Below, one piece after another: positions 26,802 through 38,424 of a DNA stretch of 64,000 nucleotides (position 1 is its first letter; every line of letters starts with the position of its first letter). Source of the DNA: Xenorhabdus kozodoii (GTDB lineage Bacteria; Pseudomonadota; Gammaproteobacteria; Enterobacterales; Enterobacteriaceae); contig NZ_NJCX01000001.1 in the NCBI RefSeq assembly GCF_002632875.1, positions 234,524 through 298,523 on the forward strand. The letters are read 5' to 3'. The position numbers and the translations under genes were made by a program. The notes beneath the pieces are model-generated. The model saw nothing but the letters and a program-made list of their open reading frames with translations, did not search any database and was not told the origin of the DNA.

Positions 26802-29800
26802 TCAGAAATGGCGCTTATCAGGGATAGTCTTTATCCGAGATAGCCTTGCATAGCGAGAACGCCATTTCTCACGCAGTCGGTCAAAAAACAGATACACGAC
26901 GGGGGTGGTATATAGGGTGAGAAGTTGGCTTATCACCAGGCCACCAACAATAGTGATCCCCAGCGGGAAACGTAATTCTGCACCGTCCCCATGACTCAGT
27001 ACCAAAGGTAAAGCACCAAACAGGGCAGAAAGTGTCGTCATCATAATTGGACGGAATCGTAATAAACTGGCCTGAAAAATCGCATCTTGGGCACTGAGAT
27101 TACCGTTGCGTTGAGCCTCAAGGGCAAAATCCACCATGATAATGGCGTTTTTCTTGACAATACCAATCAACAGCATAATCCCAATCATGGCGATGAGACT
27201 AAAGGGTGTATTGAACAGTTCCAGAGCCAGCAAAGCGCCTACGCCCGCAGAAGGCAAGGTAGAAAGGATGGTCAGGGGATGAATGTAGTTCTCATAGAGT
27301 ATGCCAAGCACCAGGTATACCGTGACGATGGCCGCCAGGATCACCCATAACTGGGAACGTTCACTCTCCTGAAAATCCTGTGCGGTGCCGGCGAAAGAGC
27401 TACGTACCGCCGAAGGAACGCCCAGCTCTGTGATGGTTCTTTCTATCGCACTGATTGCATCGGACAGTGTATAGCCTGGTGCCACATCAAAGGCAATGGT
27501 CGAAGAAGCTGAAAGATCCTGATGATAAACATCCAATGGTGCATTAGCAGGGTGCCATTGGGCGAAGTAGGAGAGAGGAATACGTTCCCCTTTGCTATTA
27601 ATCACAAACATTTTCTCCAGCGCACTGGGATCTTGGTTATATTGCGGTGCAACTTCCATGACCACTTTATATTGGTTTAAGGGGGCGTAAATTGTGGAAA
27701 CCGGGTTCTGTCCAAAAGCATTATTGAGCAAACTATTTGCTTGCGCAACATTGATGCCTAAACGGGCCATCACATCACGATCATAGGTAATCGCTATTTC
27801 AGCACCTTTAGCTTCATCATCTTCATCGGCGTTGACTTCCACTAACTGAGGCAATTTTTCCAGTGCTTTTTTGACAATCGGACTCCATTTACGCAGTTCA
27901 TGAAGATCATCGGATAGCAAATTAAATTGATAAAGCGATTTACCTCCCTGTCCTCCCCCGGTTCTTAGATCCTGGACAGGAACTAAATATAGGCGTGCTC
28001 CCGCTTCATTAGTGAGTTGACCTCTTAAGCGGGTGATAATTTGCTGGATACTTTCTTTACGTTCTTTCAATGGCTTGAGGGAAACAAACATAAAGCCGGT
28101 ATTGATACTATCGCCCCCGGTAAAACCCACAACATTATCCACGGTTGGATCATTATCGATGGCCTGCATAAAGCGCTTCATTTTTTCACGCATGGCCTGA
28201 AATGAAATTTTTTGATCAGCAACCACAAATCCCAGCATTTTTCCGGTATCTTGTTGCGGGAAAAACGTTTTTGGAATGCTGATATAGAGCCAGATATTCA
28301 GGGCGATGATGCCAACCAAGGCCAGCAACACCCAGCGAGTATGATTAAGTATCCATTTCAATGAACGGGCATAGCCTTGCTGAATTTTCAGCAATACTTT
28401 ACCGAATCCCCGCGTCTGCTTTTGCTCATTGAGGGGGACAGATTTGAGCAGATGTGCACACATCATTGGGGTTAAGGTCAATGATATTAGCAGTGAAATC
28501 CCGATGGCGGTGGCCAGTGTGACCGCAAAATCGCGGAACAATCTACCGAGTAATGCATCGATCAACACGAGGGGAATAAATACTGCAACGAGTGATAAGC
28601 TCATCGCCAGCACGGTGAATCCCACTTCCCTGGTTCCCTTGAGGGCAGCTTGCATGGGTTTTAACCCCGCGTTCAGATGGCGGGAGATATTTTCCAGTAC
28701 CACAATCGCATCATCGACCACAAATCCGGTGGCAATGGTTAATGCCATCAACGAAAGATTGTTGAGACTAAAACCACACAGGTACATGGCGGTAAACGTC
28801 CCAATGAGGGAGACCGGAACAGCGATCGCCGGAATCAACGTAGCTCGGCCGGAACGTAAAAACAGGAACACGACCAGAATGACCAGGGCAACGGCAATAG
28901 CTAGCGCCCGTTTGACTTCTTGCAGGGAAGCGTGAATAGTCGGCGAGCGATCCTGGGCGACATTTAGCTGAATATTGGCCGGTAAAGAGGCTTGCAGGGC
29001 AGGAAATTGATCACGAATACGTTGAACGGTTGAGATAATATTTGCCCCCGTTTCACGGCGGATAATAAGGGCAATGGCCGATTTATTTCCAGACATGCCT
29101 GCTGCGCGAATATCTTCAACCGATTTTTTGACATCGGCAACATCCTGCAACCTGACAGGCGCACCATTGTTATAGTGGACAATAAGTGAGCGGTAACTGT
29201 CCGGTGTTTTCAATTCATCGTTGGTGTGTAACTGCCAAATCTGATTATTCGAATCAACGTGGCCGGCCGGAAGCCGAACATTGGCGTTGCTGATGGCATG
29301 ACTGATATCGTTAAGGGAAACACCTTGATTAAACAGTGCATTAGGATTGAGTTCAACACGTATTGCCGGTAATGAGCTTCCGTGGACACTGACTCTGCTG
29401 ACACCTTCTATCTGAGCGATCTTTTGCGCCAATCGGGTGGAAGCCAGATCATACAGTTGCCCCCCACTATAATCGTCCGAGGTGAGAGTCAAAATCATGA
29501 TCGGGGGGTCTGACTGATTGGATTTATAATATGTTGGTTTGCTTGGCATGCCGGAAGGCAACAAACTTTGGGCGGCATTGATAGCGGCCTGGACATCCCG
29601 TGCTGCGCCATTGATATCCCGATTGAGATCAAATTCCAGATAAATAGAAGACGTTCCCAACGAGCTGGCAGAAAACATCTCTTTTACCCCGGCGATCCGG
29701 CCCAATGCGCGTTCCAGCGGGGTCGTTACGGAGGACGCCATCGTTTCTGGGGACGCGCCAGGCATGGAAGCCTGAACCATCATAACGGGAAAATCAACTT

Positions 29801-29915
29801 GTGGTAGCGGTGACACCGGCAGCAAGACAAAACTGAGCGCACCACACAGAGTGATAGCTAAACTCAGCAATATTGTGGCAACTGGCCGCCGGATAAATAG
29901 GGCGAAGAATTTCAC
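26802..29915 (-). CDS. mdtC: MdtC, RND efflux pump subunit
   Basis: 1037-aa inner-membrane proton-driven transporter that joins MdtB in a heterotrimer exporting novobiocin, bile salts and metals in E. coli. Two sets of six membrane helices flank two large periplasmic domains. The proton-relay Asp pair is in [18 protein letters not shown] (helix 4). N-terminus [45 protein letters not shown] matches MdtC. Its start overlaps the mdtB stop by 4 bases. The following gene in E. coli, mdtD, is missing. Confidence 0.95.
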   Translation of the reverse strand: MKFFALFIRRPVATILLSLAITLCGALSFVLLPVSPLPQVDFPVMMVQASMPGASPETMASSVTTPLERALGRIAGVKEMFSASSLGTSSIYLEFDLNRDINGAARDVQAAINAAQSLLPSGMPSKPTYYKSNQSDPPIMILTLTSDDYSGGQLYDLASTRLAQKIAQIEGVSRVSVHGSSLPAIRVELNPNALFNQGVSLNDISHAISNANVRLPAGHVDSNNQIWQLHTNDELKTPDSYRSLIVHYNNGAPVRLQDVADVKKSVEDIRAAGMSGNKSAIALIIRRETGANIISTVQRIRDQFPALQASLPANIQLNVAQDRSPTIHASLQEVKRALAIAVALVILVVFLFLRSGRATLIPAIAVPVSLIGTFTAMYLCGFSLNNLSLMALTIATGFVVDDAIVVLENISRHLNAGLKPMQAALKGTREVGFTVLAMSLSLVAVFIPLVLIDALLGRLFRDFAVTLATAIGISLLISLTLTPMMCAHLLKSVPLNEQKQTRGFGKVLLKIQQGYARSLKWILNHTRWVLLALVGIIALNIWLYISIPKTFFPQQDTGKMLGFVVADQKISFQAMREKMKRFMQAIDNDPTVDNVVGFTGGDSINTGFMFVSLKPLKERKESIQQIITRLRGQLTNEAGARLYLVPVQDLRTGGGQGGKSLYQFNLLSDDLHELRKWSPIVKKALEKLPQLVEVNADEDDEAKGAEIAITYDRDVMARLGINVAQANSLLNNAFGQNPVSTIYAPLNQYKVVMEVAPQYNQDPSALEKMFVINSKGERIPLSYFAQWHPANAPLDVYHQDLSASSTIAFDVAPGYTLSDAISAIERTITELGVPSAVRSSFAGTAQDFQESERSQLWVILAAIVTVYLVLGILYENYIHPLTILSTLPSAGVGALLALELFNTPFSLIAMIGIMLLIGIVKKNAIIMVDFALEAQRNGNLSAQDAIFQASLLRFRPIMMTTLSALFGALPLVLSHGDGAELRFPLGITIVGGLVISQLLTLYTTPVVYLFFDRLREKWRSRYARLSRIKTIPDKRHF

Positions 29916-32900
29916 AGCGGCTCCTGATGATTAACTGAGGCTTTATCCTGCCTGATTTGATTATCTTTCTTATTATTTCGACAATAGTGTGCTAACCGAT
30001 CAAAGAGCAGATAAATCACGGGAGTTGTGAACAAGGTTAAGATTTGGCTCATGATCAAGCCTCCCACCATACTGACACCTAAAGGACGGCGCAGCTCTGC
30101 CCCTATACCGGTGCTTAACATCAGGGGCAATGCGCCCAATAGTGCTGCCATTGTTGTCATCAATATTGGCCTGAAACGTAACAGACAGGCTTGGTAAATA
30201 GCCTCATAGGGGGACATGCCTTTTTCCCGCTCTGCGGCCAGGGCAAAATCGATCATCATGATGGCATTTTTCTTCACAATACCAATCAAGAGAATGATCC
30301 CAATAACGGCGATGATATCCAGTTCATAGCCGCCGGCCATCAACGCCAACAGTGCACCAACACCCGCAGTCGGCAAGGTTGACAAGATTGTCACAGGGTG
30401 AATAAAACTTTCGTACAAGATCCCCAACACGATATACATAGCAACGACAGCAGCCAAAATCAGCCAAAGGGTATTACTCAGCGCATCCTGAAATGCCAGT
30501 GTTGCCCCCTGAAATTGGGTGATGATATCTTTTGGCATTTGGATCGCTTGTTCTGCATCCTTGACGGCGTTGACGGCTTGTTCAAGGGACGCCCCTTTGG
30601 CCACATTGAAGGAAAAAGTGGCAGAGGGAAATTGTTGCAGATGGTCGATAGACAAGTTCCCCAGCCGCTGTTCAACAGTTGCAATGGTATTAAGAGAAAC
30701 CATCTTTCCATCACTACCGGCCAGATAAAGATGGTTTATCGCTTCCAGCCCTGGTGAGTGCTGCGTATCTTGCTCAAGAATAACGCGATACTGATTTGAT
30801 TGGGTGTAAATAGTCGAAATCAGGCGTTGACCAAAAGCGTTATACAACGCGTTATCCACGGCGGCCATCGAGATCCCAAAACGGCTGGCCATATCCCTGT
30901 TCACATTGATATAAGCCACTAATCCCTGATCTTGCCAATTGTTTCCGACATCCACCAATTCTGGTTGCTGTTTCAAGGCATGTTGCAATTTGGGCGCCCA
31001 GACAGCGAGTTCATCAAGCGAAGTGGCTTGCAACGTAAACTGGTATTGTGTGCGTGATACCTGGGTATCGATGGTCAAATCTTGTGTTGGCTGCAAATAC
31101 AACTTGGCGTCGGGGACTTTGGCAATCCGCGCCTGTAGGCGTGGGATCACTTCGTCAATACGATCGTCACGCTGACTGAGAGGCTTCAACGTGATTTGCA
31201 GACGTGAATTATTCAATGTTGGATTGTTACCATCGACACCGATAAATGTTGTGACATTATCCACGGCAGGATCTTTGAGTAACAGCGCCGTGACTTGCCG
31301 CTGTTTATCTGCCATGGCATTGAATGAAATGGACTGTGGCGCTTCCAGCGTGCCCTGAATTAGTCCATTGTCCTGCAAGGGGAAAAACCCTTTTGGGATC
31401 ATAATATAGAGTAGGGCGGTCAGCACCAACGTCCCGAATGCAACACCCAGTGTTATCCAGGGGTGATTTAACACCCGTTTCAGGAAGACGGCATATACCG
31501 CTATCATGCGTTCAAAGCAGCGTTCACATGCCTGTTCGAAGCGATTATGCTTAATATCGGCTTCGGGTTTCAGCATCCTTGCACACATCATTGGCGTTAG
31601 CGTCAATGAGACAACGGCAGAAATTAAAATAGCGACCGCGAGGGTAATGGCGAATTCCCGGAACAGCCGACCCACGATATCCCCCATAAACAGCAAAGGG
31701 ATCAAAACGGCGATTAGTGAGAAAGTTAGGGAGATAATGGTAAAACCGATCTCTCCCGCCCCTTTTAGCGCTGCCGCCAAGGGTTTTTCTCCCCGTTCAA
31801 TGTGACGGGAAATATTTTCTATCACCACAATAGCATCATCCACGACAAAGCCGGTTGCGATGGTTAATGCCATTAAGGTGAGGTTATTGACAGAAAAGCC
31901 GCAGAAATACATCACGGCAAATGTGCCTACCAGCGAAAGCGGGACGGCAATACTTGGGATCAAGGTTGCCGTGGCGTTACGCAAAAACAGATAGATCACC
32001 ATGACAACCAGTGCAATAGCCAGCAACAGTTCAAATTGAACATCCTTGACGGAATGGCGGATTGAAACCGTACGATCTGTCAGCATTTCCATATTGACAG
32101 ATTTAGGCAGGCTATTGATCAATTCTGGCAACATGACGCGGATATTATCCGTAGTCTCAATAACATTGGCGCCAGGCTGGCGCTGAACATTGATGACAAT
32201 GGCCGGTTTCTCGTTTGCCCAAGCGCCCAATTTGCTATTTTCCACGCCTTGTTCAATGGTGGCGACATCACGCAAGCGGATCGGGGCATCATTTTTATAG
32301 GCCACGATTAAATTGCGGTAATCATCGATAGACTTCATCTGATCGTTGGAGGATATCGTGATGGATCGGGTTGGGCCATCAAAGCTGCCTTTTGCCGAAT
32401 TCACGTTGGCTTTCATGATGGCAGAACGGATCACATCACTGTCTAACCCTTGTGCAGCCGCGGCCTGTGCATTCAATTTCACGCGTACAGCGGGGCGTTG
32501 CCCGCCGGCCAAGGTCACCAAACCGACACCACTCACTTGGGAAATACGCTGGGATATGCGGGTTTCCACCATATCTTGCACCTGACTCATCGGCAGGGCG
32601 TCAGAGGTGACGGCTAGCGTCAATATCGGGGGATCAGCCGGATTGACTTTGCTGTAAATGGGTGGGTAAGGCAGATCATCAGGCAATAGATTACTGGCTG
32701 AATTGATTGCTGCCTGGACATCTTGCTCAGCCACATCCAAGGGCAGTGAGAGCTGGAATACCAGCGTGATAACAGAAGCCCCACCAGAACTTCTGGATAA
32801 CATTTGCTTTAAGCCGGACATCTGACCAAACCGGCGTTCTAACGGTGCAGTTACCGCGGAGGTCATGACATCTGGATTGGCACCAGGATACAGGGTCACC

Positions 32901-33067
32901 ACTTGAATTGTTGGGTAATCCACTTGCGGCAGTGCAGAAACTGGTAGCATCCGGTAACCCATTAGCCCAGCCAGCAAGATCGCAATCATAAACAGTGTCG
33001 TGGCAACAGGACGCAAGATAAACAGGCGGGATGGCCCTCCGCCTGTCATTGGAGAATGAGATTGCAT
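29912..33067 (-). CDS. mdtB: MdtB, RND efflux pump subunit
   Basis: 1051-aa RND transporter and partner of MdtC. N-terminus [56 protein letters not shown]. The helix-4 Asp pair is in [25 protein letters not shown], and the helix-10 Lys segment is [22 protein letters not shown]. It shares a base with the mdtA stop (33067), giving tight coupling. Two stacked RND genes with this order are diagnostic of the MdtABC system. Confidence 0.95.
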   Translation of the reverse strand: MQSHSPMTGGGPSRLFILRPVATTLFMIAILLAGLMGYRMLPVSALPQVDYPTIQVVTLYPGANPDVMTSAVTAPLERRFGQMSGLKQMLSRSSGGASVITLVFQLSLPLDVAEQDVQAAINSASNLLPDDLPYPPIYSKVNPADPPILTLAVTSDALPMSQVQDMVETRISQRISQVSGVGLVTLAGGQRPAVRVKLNAQAAAAQGLDSDVIRSAIMKANVNSAKGSFDGPTRSITISSNDQMKSIDDYRNLIVAYKNDAPIRLRDVATIEQGVENSKLGAWANEKPAIVINVQRQPGANVIETTDNIRVMLPELINSLPKSVNMEMLTDRTVSIRHSVKDVQFELLLAIALVVMVIYLFLRNATATLIPSIAVPLSLVGTFAVMYFCGFSVNNLTLMALTIATGFVVDDAIVVIENISRHIERGEKPLAAALKGAGEIGFTIISLTFSLIAVLIPLLFMGDIVGRLFREFAITLAVAILISAVVSLTLTPMMCARMLKPEADIKHNRFEQACERCFERMIAVYAVFLKRVLNHPWITLGVAFGTLVLTALLYIMIPKGFFPLQDNGLIQGTLEAPQSISFNAMADKQRQVTALLLKDPAVDNVTTFIGVDGNNPTLNNSRLQITLKPLSQRDDRIDEVIPRLQARIAKVPDAKLYLQPTQDLTIDTQVSRTQYQFTLQATSLDELAVWAPKLQHALKQQPELVDVGNNWQDQGLVAYINVNRDMASRFGISMAAVDNALYNAFGQRLISTIYTQSNQYRVILEQDTQHSPGLEAINHLYLAGSDGKMVSLNTIATVEQRLGNLSIDHLQQFPSATFSFNVAKGASLEQAVNAVKDAEQAIQMPKDIITQFQGATLAFQDALSNTLWLILAAVVAMYIVLGILYESFIHPVTILSTLPTAGVGALLALMAGGYELDIIAVIGIILLIGIVKKNAIMMIDFALAAEREKGMSPYEAIYQACLLRFRPILMTTMAALLGALPLMLSTGIGAELRRPLGVSMVGGLIMSQILTLFTTPVIYLLFDRLAHYCRNNKKDNQIRQDKASVNHQEPL

Positions 33068-34305
33068 CAGGAATTCTCCGCTTTACCGTTTGATTGCCCG
33101 GAATTTTTCTTATTTTGATCCGCGTCGAGTGTTTCAATTGCCAGGGGTTTAACAATTTCAACCGTGGCACCTTCAGTCAGGTTGTCAATGCCATCAGTGA
33201 CAACGCGTTCGCCTGCTGACAGACCACTATTGATGACCACCGATTGATTATCTTGCAAGCCGGCAATCACCTTATGTTTGCTGACCTTATTGGCTTTATC
33301 CACTTTCCAGACGAAATTACCGCTATTTCCGATTTGTAATCCAGCCGAGGGGATCACAACAACATCGCTCAATGTATTGACTTTCATCTGGATATTGACG
33401 AATTGATTAGGGAATAACACATTATCTTGGTTATTAAACTGGGCTTTCAGCTTGATGGTGCCAGTAGTAACATCGATCAGGTTATCGATACTGGTTAATG
33501 TTCCTTGCGCCAATGGCTGCTGATTATTGCGATCCCACGCACTGACGGCCACATTTTTGTGATCTTTTTGGGCCTTTAACACGGCAGAGATATCGTTTTC
33601 AGGCAGGGAAAACAGGACATCTATGGGGTCAACTTGCGTAATAACCACAATGGCCGTTGTTCCTCCACCCGATACGTGGTTGCCGACATCAATGCGTTTT
33701 AACCCGACGCGACCGGAAATCGGCGCAGTGATACGGCTGTATGCCAATTGCAGTTTGGCTTCATCGATATCTGCCTGATCGGCTTGTAAGCTGGCTTCAC
33801 TCTGGCGAACTAAAGCGATTTGCTTATCCAAATCTTGCTGAGAGATAAGTTTACTTTTCGCCAATTGCTGAAAGCGGAGCAAATCTTGCTTAGCGTTAGC
33901 CAATGTGGCTTGATCCCTGGCATATTGTCCTTGCACTTTTGCCAGCTTGACCTTTAGGGGACGGGGATCGATTTCCGCCAGCAGATCATCTTTTTTGACG
34001 TATTGGCCTTCATTGAAATGCAGGGCTATTAGCTGCCCTTCCACTTGGCTAGTGACCGTGACCGTATTTGCCGCCAGAACCGTTCCTAATCCGCCTAAAT
34101 AATGGGGTACAGATTTGATTTCAGCCGTCGCGACTTGCACCGGTGGTTGAACGGTGTGAGGTAAACGCTGTTTTGATCCTGAATGTTGAGAACCACCGAC
34201 GGGTGAAGGCGTGTAGAAGTATTTCCACGCAAAGAAAACTGCCCCGACGATCACGGCTAGCACCGCAGCGAATCGGAGAAAATAGGCACGGCTTTTGTTA
34301 TTCAT
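33067..34305 (-). CDS. mdtA: MdtA, membrane fusion protein of the MdtABC pump
   Basis: 412-aa periplasmic adaptor that links MdtBC to TolC. An uncleaved or signal-type helix (about 12-30, [19 protein letters not shown]) is followed by the lipoyl halves ([38 protein letters not shown]), a coiled-coil hairpin about 135-200, and beta-barrel domains. The C-terminus is Lys, Asn and Ser rich. First gene of the operon; a BaeR box lies about 100 bases upstream. Confidence 0.95.
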   Translation of the reverse strand: MNNKSRAYFLRFAAVLAVIVGAVFFAWKYFYTPSPVGGSQHSGSKQRLPHTVQPPVQVATAEIKSVPHYLGGLGTVLAANTVTVTSQVEGQLIALHFNEGQYVKKDDLLAEIDPRPLKVKLAKVQGQYARDQATLANAKQDLLRFQQLAKSKLISQQDLDKQIALVRQSEASLQADQADIDEAKLQLAYSRITAPISGRVGLKRIDVGNHVSGGGTTAIVVITQVDPIDVLFSLPENDISAVLKAQKDHKNVAVSAWDRNNQQPLAQGTLTSIDNLIDVTTGTIKLKAQFNNQDNVLFPNQFVNIQMKVNTLSDVVVIPSAGLQIGNSGNFVWKVDKANKVSKHKVIAGLQDNQSVVINSGLSAGERVVTDGIDNLTEGATVEIVKPLAIETLDADQNKKNSGQSNGKAENS

Positions 34306-34406
34306 TTGTTCGACATTCTCTTAATGTTGTGGCGTTAGCCAATCATGTAGCATCTTCTTCCAGACGAGATGCAAGAATATATTATTAGTGTAACCAACAA
34401 GAATTC

Positions 34407-34424
34407 GTCAATAATGAAGAAAAT
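34407..34424 (-). promoter_or_regulatory. BaeR binding box upstream of mdtA
   Basis: The minus strand reads ATTTTCTTCATTATTGAC, matching 15 of 18 positions of the published BaeR consensus TTTTTCTCCATDATTGGC as I remember it. It lies 102 bases before the mdtA start in the right orientation. Confidence 0.7.
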
Positions 34425-34447
34425 ATGGAGGTTATGTCAAAAAGATA

Positions 34448-34546
34448 ATGTTTCTGGTCGTGATTTTCATGGGATTTGTGATGGGGTATCCAATGGGTCA
34501 TAGGGAATTCTGTTATGCAGAAACAGAATATCCTCTTTGTGGTTGA
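34448..34546 (+). CDS. Possible 32-aa small membrane or secreted peptide, or remnant
   Basis: ATG 34448 opens 32 codons: a hydrophobic start (MFLVVIFMGFVMGYPMG) and a tail with two cysteines (CYAETEYPLCG). The frame continues upstream as VKKI with a GTC where a GTG start would be expected, 4 bases after GGAGG. It therefore looks like a small exported protein whose start has been lost or altered. No family recognised. Confidence 0.25.
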   Translation: MFLVVIFMGFVMGYPMGHREFCYAETEYPLCG

Positions 34547-34671
34547 TGATGAAGCACTAAGAGGATAAGTCAGGATAGAAAACTAATTGATGTCAAGTAA
34601 AAGTTACAGAGTGGTAAAATTTTACAGTAGTATAAAGGATAGGCTTCACTGGTCTAGCGATGGTAGGTAAT

Positions 34672-34959
34672 ATGAAAAAATTAACAATGGTCTGCATCAT
34701 GTTTTTCTTTTTATGCGGATTTACTTTGGCGTCAGACAATATTATTCCAAAAGATTTGCAAGAGTATATAGATAATGCAGAAGACTGCCAACATTTTGCC
34801 GGTGAATGGGATAGTCATTTGTCTGATGAACGCAAGAAAGAAATAGAAAATGATATTGAACAATATTGTACGAAAGCAAAATTGTTACAGAATAAACTTA
34901 AGGAAAAATATAAAAAAGATACTCGAAAAATAGAAATAATAGAGAATTATGATATTTAA
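34672..34959 (+). CDS. Small exported hypothetical protein
   Basis: 95 aa from MKKLTMVCIMFFF. A Sec signal peptide ends near TLA, about residue 20. The mature part is highly charged and helical and carries ECQ-like pairs: AEDCQHFAGEW and IEQYCTKAKLLQNKLKEKY, so one disulfide is possible. I have the impression of a widespread small family with a C-x-HFAGE core, but cannot name a function. I take ATG 34672 and not 34660 because the signal peptide starts there. Confidence 0.6.
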   Translation: MKKLTMVCIMFFFLCGFTLASDNIIPKDLQEYIDNAEDCQHFAGEWDSHLSDERKKEIENDIEQYCTKAKLLQNKLKEKYKKDTRKIEIIENYDI

Positions 34960-35020
34960 TCGGGGGTGATGTTATGTTTATTTTTATCACGCTTTTTTAC
35001 ATAACAATTTGAATTTAAAG

Positions 35021-35055
35021 ATATAAAACGCATCTTGAAAGGCGACTGGTATATT
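35021..35055. mobile_element. Solo end of the MITE-like repeat
   Basis: Contains ATATAAAACGCATCTTGAAA then GGCGACTGGTATA: about 35 bases matching the reverse complement of the left end of the copy at 22631. The hairpin core and other end are missing. Confidence 0.6.
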
Positions 35056-35166
35056 ATTTGTCGTCACCATATGGCAGGAACATCGGGTTATAGTGTTTGG
35101 GATGACAGGATGTATTAATTCATTGAGAAAACGCCGATTGAATTATCGGCGTTACTGTAAACTGAA

Positions 35167-36630
35167 TTAAACCAAAAATAACGTTGCCAGCCCCAGAAAA
35201 ATAAAGAACCCGCCAGTATCTGTAATGGCGGTAATCATCACACTGGAGCCGATGGCCGGATCTCTTCCCAATTTCATCATAATAAACGGGATTAAGACGC
35301 CCATCAGCGCGGCCATCAGTAGGTTCAATGTCATTGCCATTGTCATGACTCCCCCCATGGCAAGATCGCCATAGAGCAGATAAGTGATAACCCCCATGAG
35401 CCCGCCCCAGATAATGCCGTTGATAAAAGCAACCCCAAATTCTCTTAATAGCAGATAGGAAAAACTGCCTGTCTGGATTTGATGGAGCGCGAATGCACGG
35501 ACGATCATAGTAATGGTCTGGTTACCGGTATTGCCACCAATGCCGGCTACGATGGGCATCAAGGTTGCAAGGGCAACGAGTTGGGAAATGGTATGCTCAA
35601 AGAGTCCGATGACCCGTGATGCCACAAACGCAGTACACAAATTGATGGCAAGCCATGTCCAGCGGGTTTTGACGGCCTGACCGACAGGGGCAAAAACATC
35701 TTCTTCGCGGCTTAAGCCTCCCATTCGACGAATATTGGTATCCGTTTCTTCACTTAAGGTATCAACAATATCTTCAACCGTCAGGCGTCCCATCAGGCGC
35801 CCGTTATTGTCCACCACGGCGGCAGAAATCAAGTCATAACGTTCAAATGCACTGGCGGCATCTTCACCTTTTTGCTCTGGCAGGAAAGTCACGGTATCCG
35901 TATTCATGACTTCGGAAACTAACTTATCCGGTACGTTGATCAACAAAGTGGTGAGGAGAAGCTCTCCCTGTAGGCGGTTCTTGCGGTCAATAACAAAAAT
36001 TTTATCGGTGGCTTCAGGGATCGTGCCCCTGGAACGTAAAAAACGTTGAACGGCGCTGAGTGTCACGTTGGCTCTTACTGTGACTAACTCGAAATCCATC
36101 ATTTGGCCGATACTGTCTTTATGGTACTGCAAGACTTCCCGGATCCGATTGCGTTGGCTCGGCTCCAGATAGGTCAGTAAGCGGCGGGTGGTATCACGGG
36201 GAAGATGTTCTGCAATATAAGCTTGTTCATCTACGTGCAGCTTACCGATGGCGCGTAACAACTCAACGTCCGTCATGTCCTTGATCAGGTTATCCCAAAC
36301 GGGAATAGAGGCTTCTACCAACACCTCACCGCGCTGGTTATTGTCGATCAGACGCCATAAGGCAAGACGTTCATCATAAGGTAAGGCTTCCAGTATGTCG
36401 GCAATATCGGCAGCATGCAGGTTGACCAGTAACGCACTGACTTCCTCCATTTTTTCCAATAACTGTTCGTCACTGATAGCTGAATGTTCATCAGCTTGAC
36501 CCAATAGTGTATCGACAAATCGTTTATCGTGGATGAATAGGGAAAGCAGACGTTGACGAATATGTGCCAGTTTTTGGGAATGTTGGCTGGCAATCGTTGA
36601 ATTATCAGGTGTAAAGACCGATTGTGACAT
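35167..36630 (-). CDS. mgtE: MgtE-type Mg2+ channel/transporter
   Basis: 487-aa magnesium uptake channel of the MgtE family, gated by cytosolic Mg2+. Helical N domain (about 30-165), CBS pair (about 170-295; SAVQRFLRSRGTIPE and AASAFERYDLISAAVVDNNGRLMGRLTVEDIVD), a connecting helix, then five membrane segments with GIGGNTGNQTITMIVRAF and the C-terminal GSSVMITAITDTGGFFIFLGLATLF. The pore aspartate fits in TAITDTGG. AAAGGT stands before the ATG. No M-box riboswitch is visible upstream. It is the only Mg2+ transporter gene in the window. Confidence 0.93.
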   Translation of the reverse strand: MSQSVFTPDNSTIASQHSQKLAHIRQRLLSLFIHDKRFVDTLLGQADEHSAISDEQLLEKMEEVSALLVNLHAADIADILEALPYDERLALWRLIDNNQRGEVLVEASIPVWDNLIKDMTDVELLRAIGKLHVDEQAYIAEHLPRDTTRRLLTYLEPSQRNRIREVLQYHKDSIGQMMDFELVTVRANVTLSAVQRFLRSRGTIPEATDKIFVIDRKNRLQGELLLTTLLINVPDKLVSEVMNTDTVTFLPEQKGEDAASAFERYDLISAAVVDNNGRLMGRLTVEDIVDTLSEETDTNIRRMGGLSREEDVFAPVGQAVKTRWTWLAINLCTAFVASRVIGLFEHTISQLVALATLMPIVAGIGGNTGNQTITMIVRAFALHQIQTGSFSYLLLREFGVAFINGIIWGGLMGVITYLLYGDLAMGGVMTMAMTLNLLMAALMGVLIPFIMMKLGRDPAIGSSVMITAITDTGGFFIFLGLATLFLV

Positions 36631-36741
36631 GGTGCACCTTTAAGGCAGAAAATAGGGCAAAAAACCGGCGTTAGCAATAATATTGCCATAAATTTGAGAA
36701 CTATAGGGTATTATATTCTGTTTTCTGGCGAGTGAGAGATT

Positions 36742-36876
36742 TCACCGATGTTGCTGTGTTTGCTGGTGATACTCCAATGCGGCCATAAATGAATAGATAA
36801 AACGGCCAAATAAAATTAAGAAGCTGATAAACAGCACCAATTTTATCATTTGGACCGTTTTCTTGTTTTTTTTCAT
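36742..36876 (-). CDS. yfgG: YfgG-like small membrane protein, DUF2633
   Basis: 44 codons, found by reading the spacer. The product starts MKKNKKTVQM and has a single membrane helix (IKLVLFISFLILFGRFIYSFM) and a Gln/His-rich tail. E. coli YfgG (63 aa) has the same core: MTRIVLLISFIFFFGRFIYSS then HHQ. The FGRFIYS motif is shared exactly. It starts 12 bases after the ppx stop, so it is probably the third cistron of ppk-ppx. E. coli YfgG is linked to metal tolerance and stress in screens; its function is not settled. Confidence 0.75.
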   Translation of the reverse strand: MKKNKKTVQMIKLVLFISFLILFGRFIYSFMAALEYHQQTQQHR

Positions 36877-36888
36877 AATGAAATATCG

Positions 36889-38421
36889 TTAAGTCGATTC
36901 CTCTTGAATGTATAAGTTCCAGCCAGTCACATCATTCCAGTAGTTTTGCTCCTGCTCGAGATCGAGCAACACCAGGGCATTGTGCTTTAAATAGTTTTTG
37001 GGTAAGTAGAGCGTCCAATGACCATGATCGGTTTCCAGCCTCAGGGTATCCGGTGTCGTAGTGGATTGGCGTTGATTATTTAACAAGGTGGCCAATCGTA
37101 ATATCTTCAGCATGGGAAGATACTGTTTTTTCTTAAACAGATAAAAACGGGGATGCTCATGCACTTTAATTGACTTACGGTGGTAACGTACCAGTGTTGC
37201 CAGCAACGATTGCTGTTCCTGGGTGAACCCAGGTAGATCGGTATGTTGCAGGATATAAGCGGAATGCCGTTGCAACCCATTTAGATTAATGCTTAAACCC
37301 ACTTCATGCAACATGGCTGCCCACAGTAGGATCGATTCCAGTTGTGGATGTACGCGTTTGGGATTTTGCTCCGACCATTGACCATACAGGCTGTTGGCCG
37401 TATTCCAGACACGGTTTGCTTGTTCCCGATCGATATTATAGTGTTCGGCAAGGCTTTTGGCGGTTCGTTGACGAATATCCTGATGGCGGAAACGATCTTC
37501 CATTTCGTAAAGTACACCTTCCCGCAATGCGCCGTGGGATAAGCGTAGTTCCTGAATATGTAAGGCATCGAAAATACCGCACAAGATTGCTAATCCGGGA
37601 ACGAACGTTTGCTTGCGATCATTGGATAACCCAGGCAATACCAGGGCATTGAAATTTTTGTATTTCAGGACACGTTTCATCAACATGTTTAAACGCTCAG
37701 GGGTAATCAGGCCATCTTTTTCACCCAGCTCGACCAACAGTTCGTGTATTGCCTTGATCGTTCCCGACGCACCTAGGGCAAAATCCCAGCCTTTTGTCCG
37801 AAATAGCCAGACGAGATTCTCCAGTTTTTGTGCCGCCTGAAGCCGTGCCTTGCGAAAATTATGCTCATTAATGACTCCGTCAGGAAAGAATTGGCGGGAA
37901 AAACTGACACAACCCATACGGCGGCTTTCAATCAACAGCGGTTCGAAGTCTTCACCAATAACCAATTCCGTGGAGCCTCCGCCAATATCAATCACCAATT
38001 TTCGGCCTTTTTCCGGTTGGGTGTGTTCAACGCCCATAAAAATCAGGCGAGCTTCTTCATGACCAGAAATAATTTCAATGGGATAGGGAATGACTTCTTT
38101 TGCCCGTTTCAGAAATTCTTGTACGTTGGTGGCTTCACGTAAACTGTGTGTTCCCACCAAGCAGACATTATCTGCGGAAAAACCCTGCAACCGTTCTGCA
38201 AACAGGGCAAGGCAATTCAGGCCGCGGTTTATGGCTTCTTCGCTTAATTCATTTTTATTGTTTAAGCCATCGGCAAGGTATACCCGTTGCTTTAAACGAC
38301 CAATAACCTGTAGCGCGCCGTTGACAATGCGGGCGATGACCATATGAAAGCTATTGGAGCCCAAATCAATCGTGGCAATTTCTTGGGGCTTGGGCATGGG
38401 AGTGTCGTGTTTCAACGGCAT
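36889..38421 (-). CDS. ppx: Exopolyphosphatase Ppx
   Basis: Removes terminal phosphates from polyphosphate; family members also hydrolyse pppGpp. 510 aa (E. coli 513). The Ppx/GppA ATPase-like domain shows [16 protein letters not shown] near residue 17, [15 protein letters not shown] near 142, and [14 protein letters not shown] near 215. A C-terminal HD-like helical domain includes [24 protein letters not shown]. It starts 3 bases after the ppk stop. Confidence 0.96.
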   Translation of the reverse strand: MPLKHDTPMPKPQEIATIDLGSNSFHMVIARIVNGALQVIGRLKQRVYLADGLNNKNELSEEAINRGLNCLALFAERLQGFSADNVCLVGTHSLREATNVQEFLKRAKEVIPYPIEIISGHEEARLIFMGVEHTQPEKGRKLVIDIGGGSTELVIGEDFEPLLIESRRMGCVSFSRQFFPDGVINEHNFRKARLQAAQKLENLVWLFRTKGWDFALGASGTIKAIHELLVELGEKDGLITPERLNMLMKRVLKYKNFNALVLPGLSNDRKQTFVPGLAILCGIFDALHIQELRLSHGALREGVLYEMEDRFRHQDIRQRTAKSLAEHYNIDREQANRVWNTANSLYGQWSEQNPKRVHPQLESILLWAAMLHEVGLSINLNGLQRHSAYILQHTDLPGFTQEQQSLLATLVRYHRKSIKVHEHPRFYLFKKKQYLPMLKILRLATLLNNQRQSTTTPDTLRLETDHGHWTLYLPKNYLKHNALVLLDLEQEQNYWNDVTGWNLYIQEEST

Positions 38422-38424
38422 AGA

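Noticed and set aside
28429-28935. 168-codon plus-strand ORF inside mdtC
   Set aside because: Antisense shadow of an RND transporter gene.
36631-36741. M-box riboswitch upstream of mgtE
   Set aside because: Only about 110 bases separate mgtE from yfgG and the conserved M-box segments are absent.
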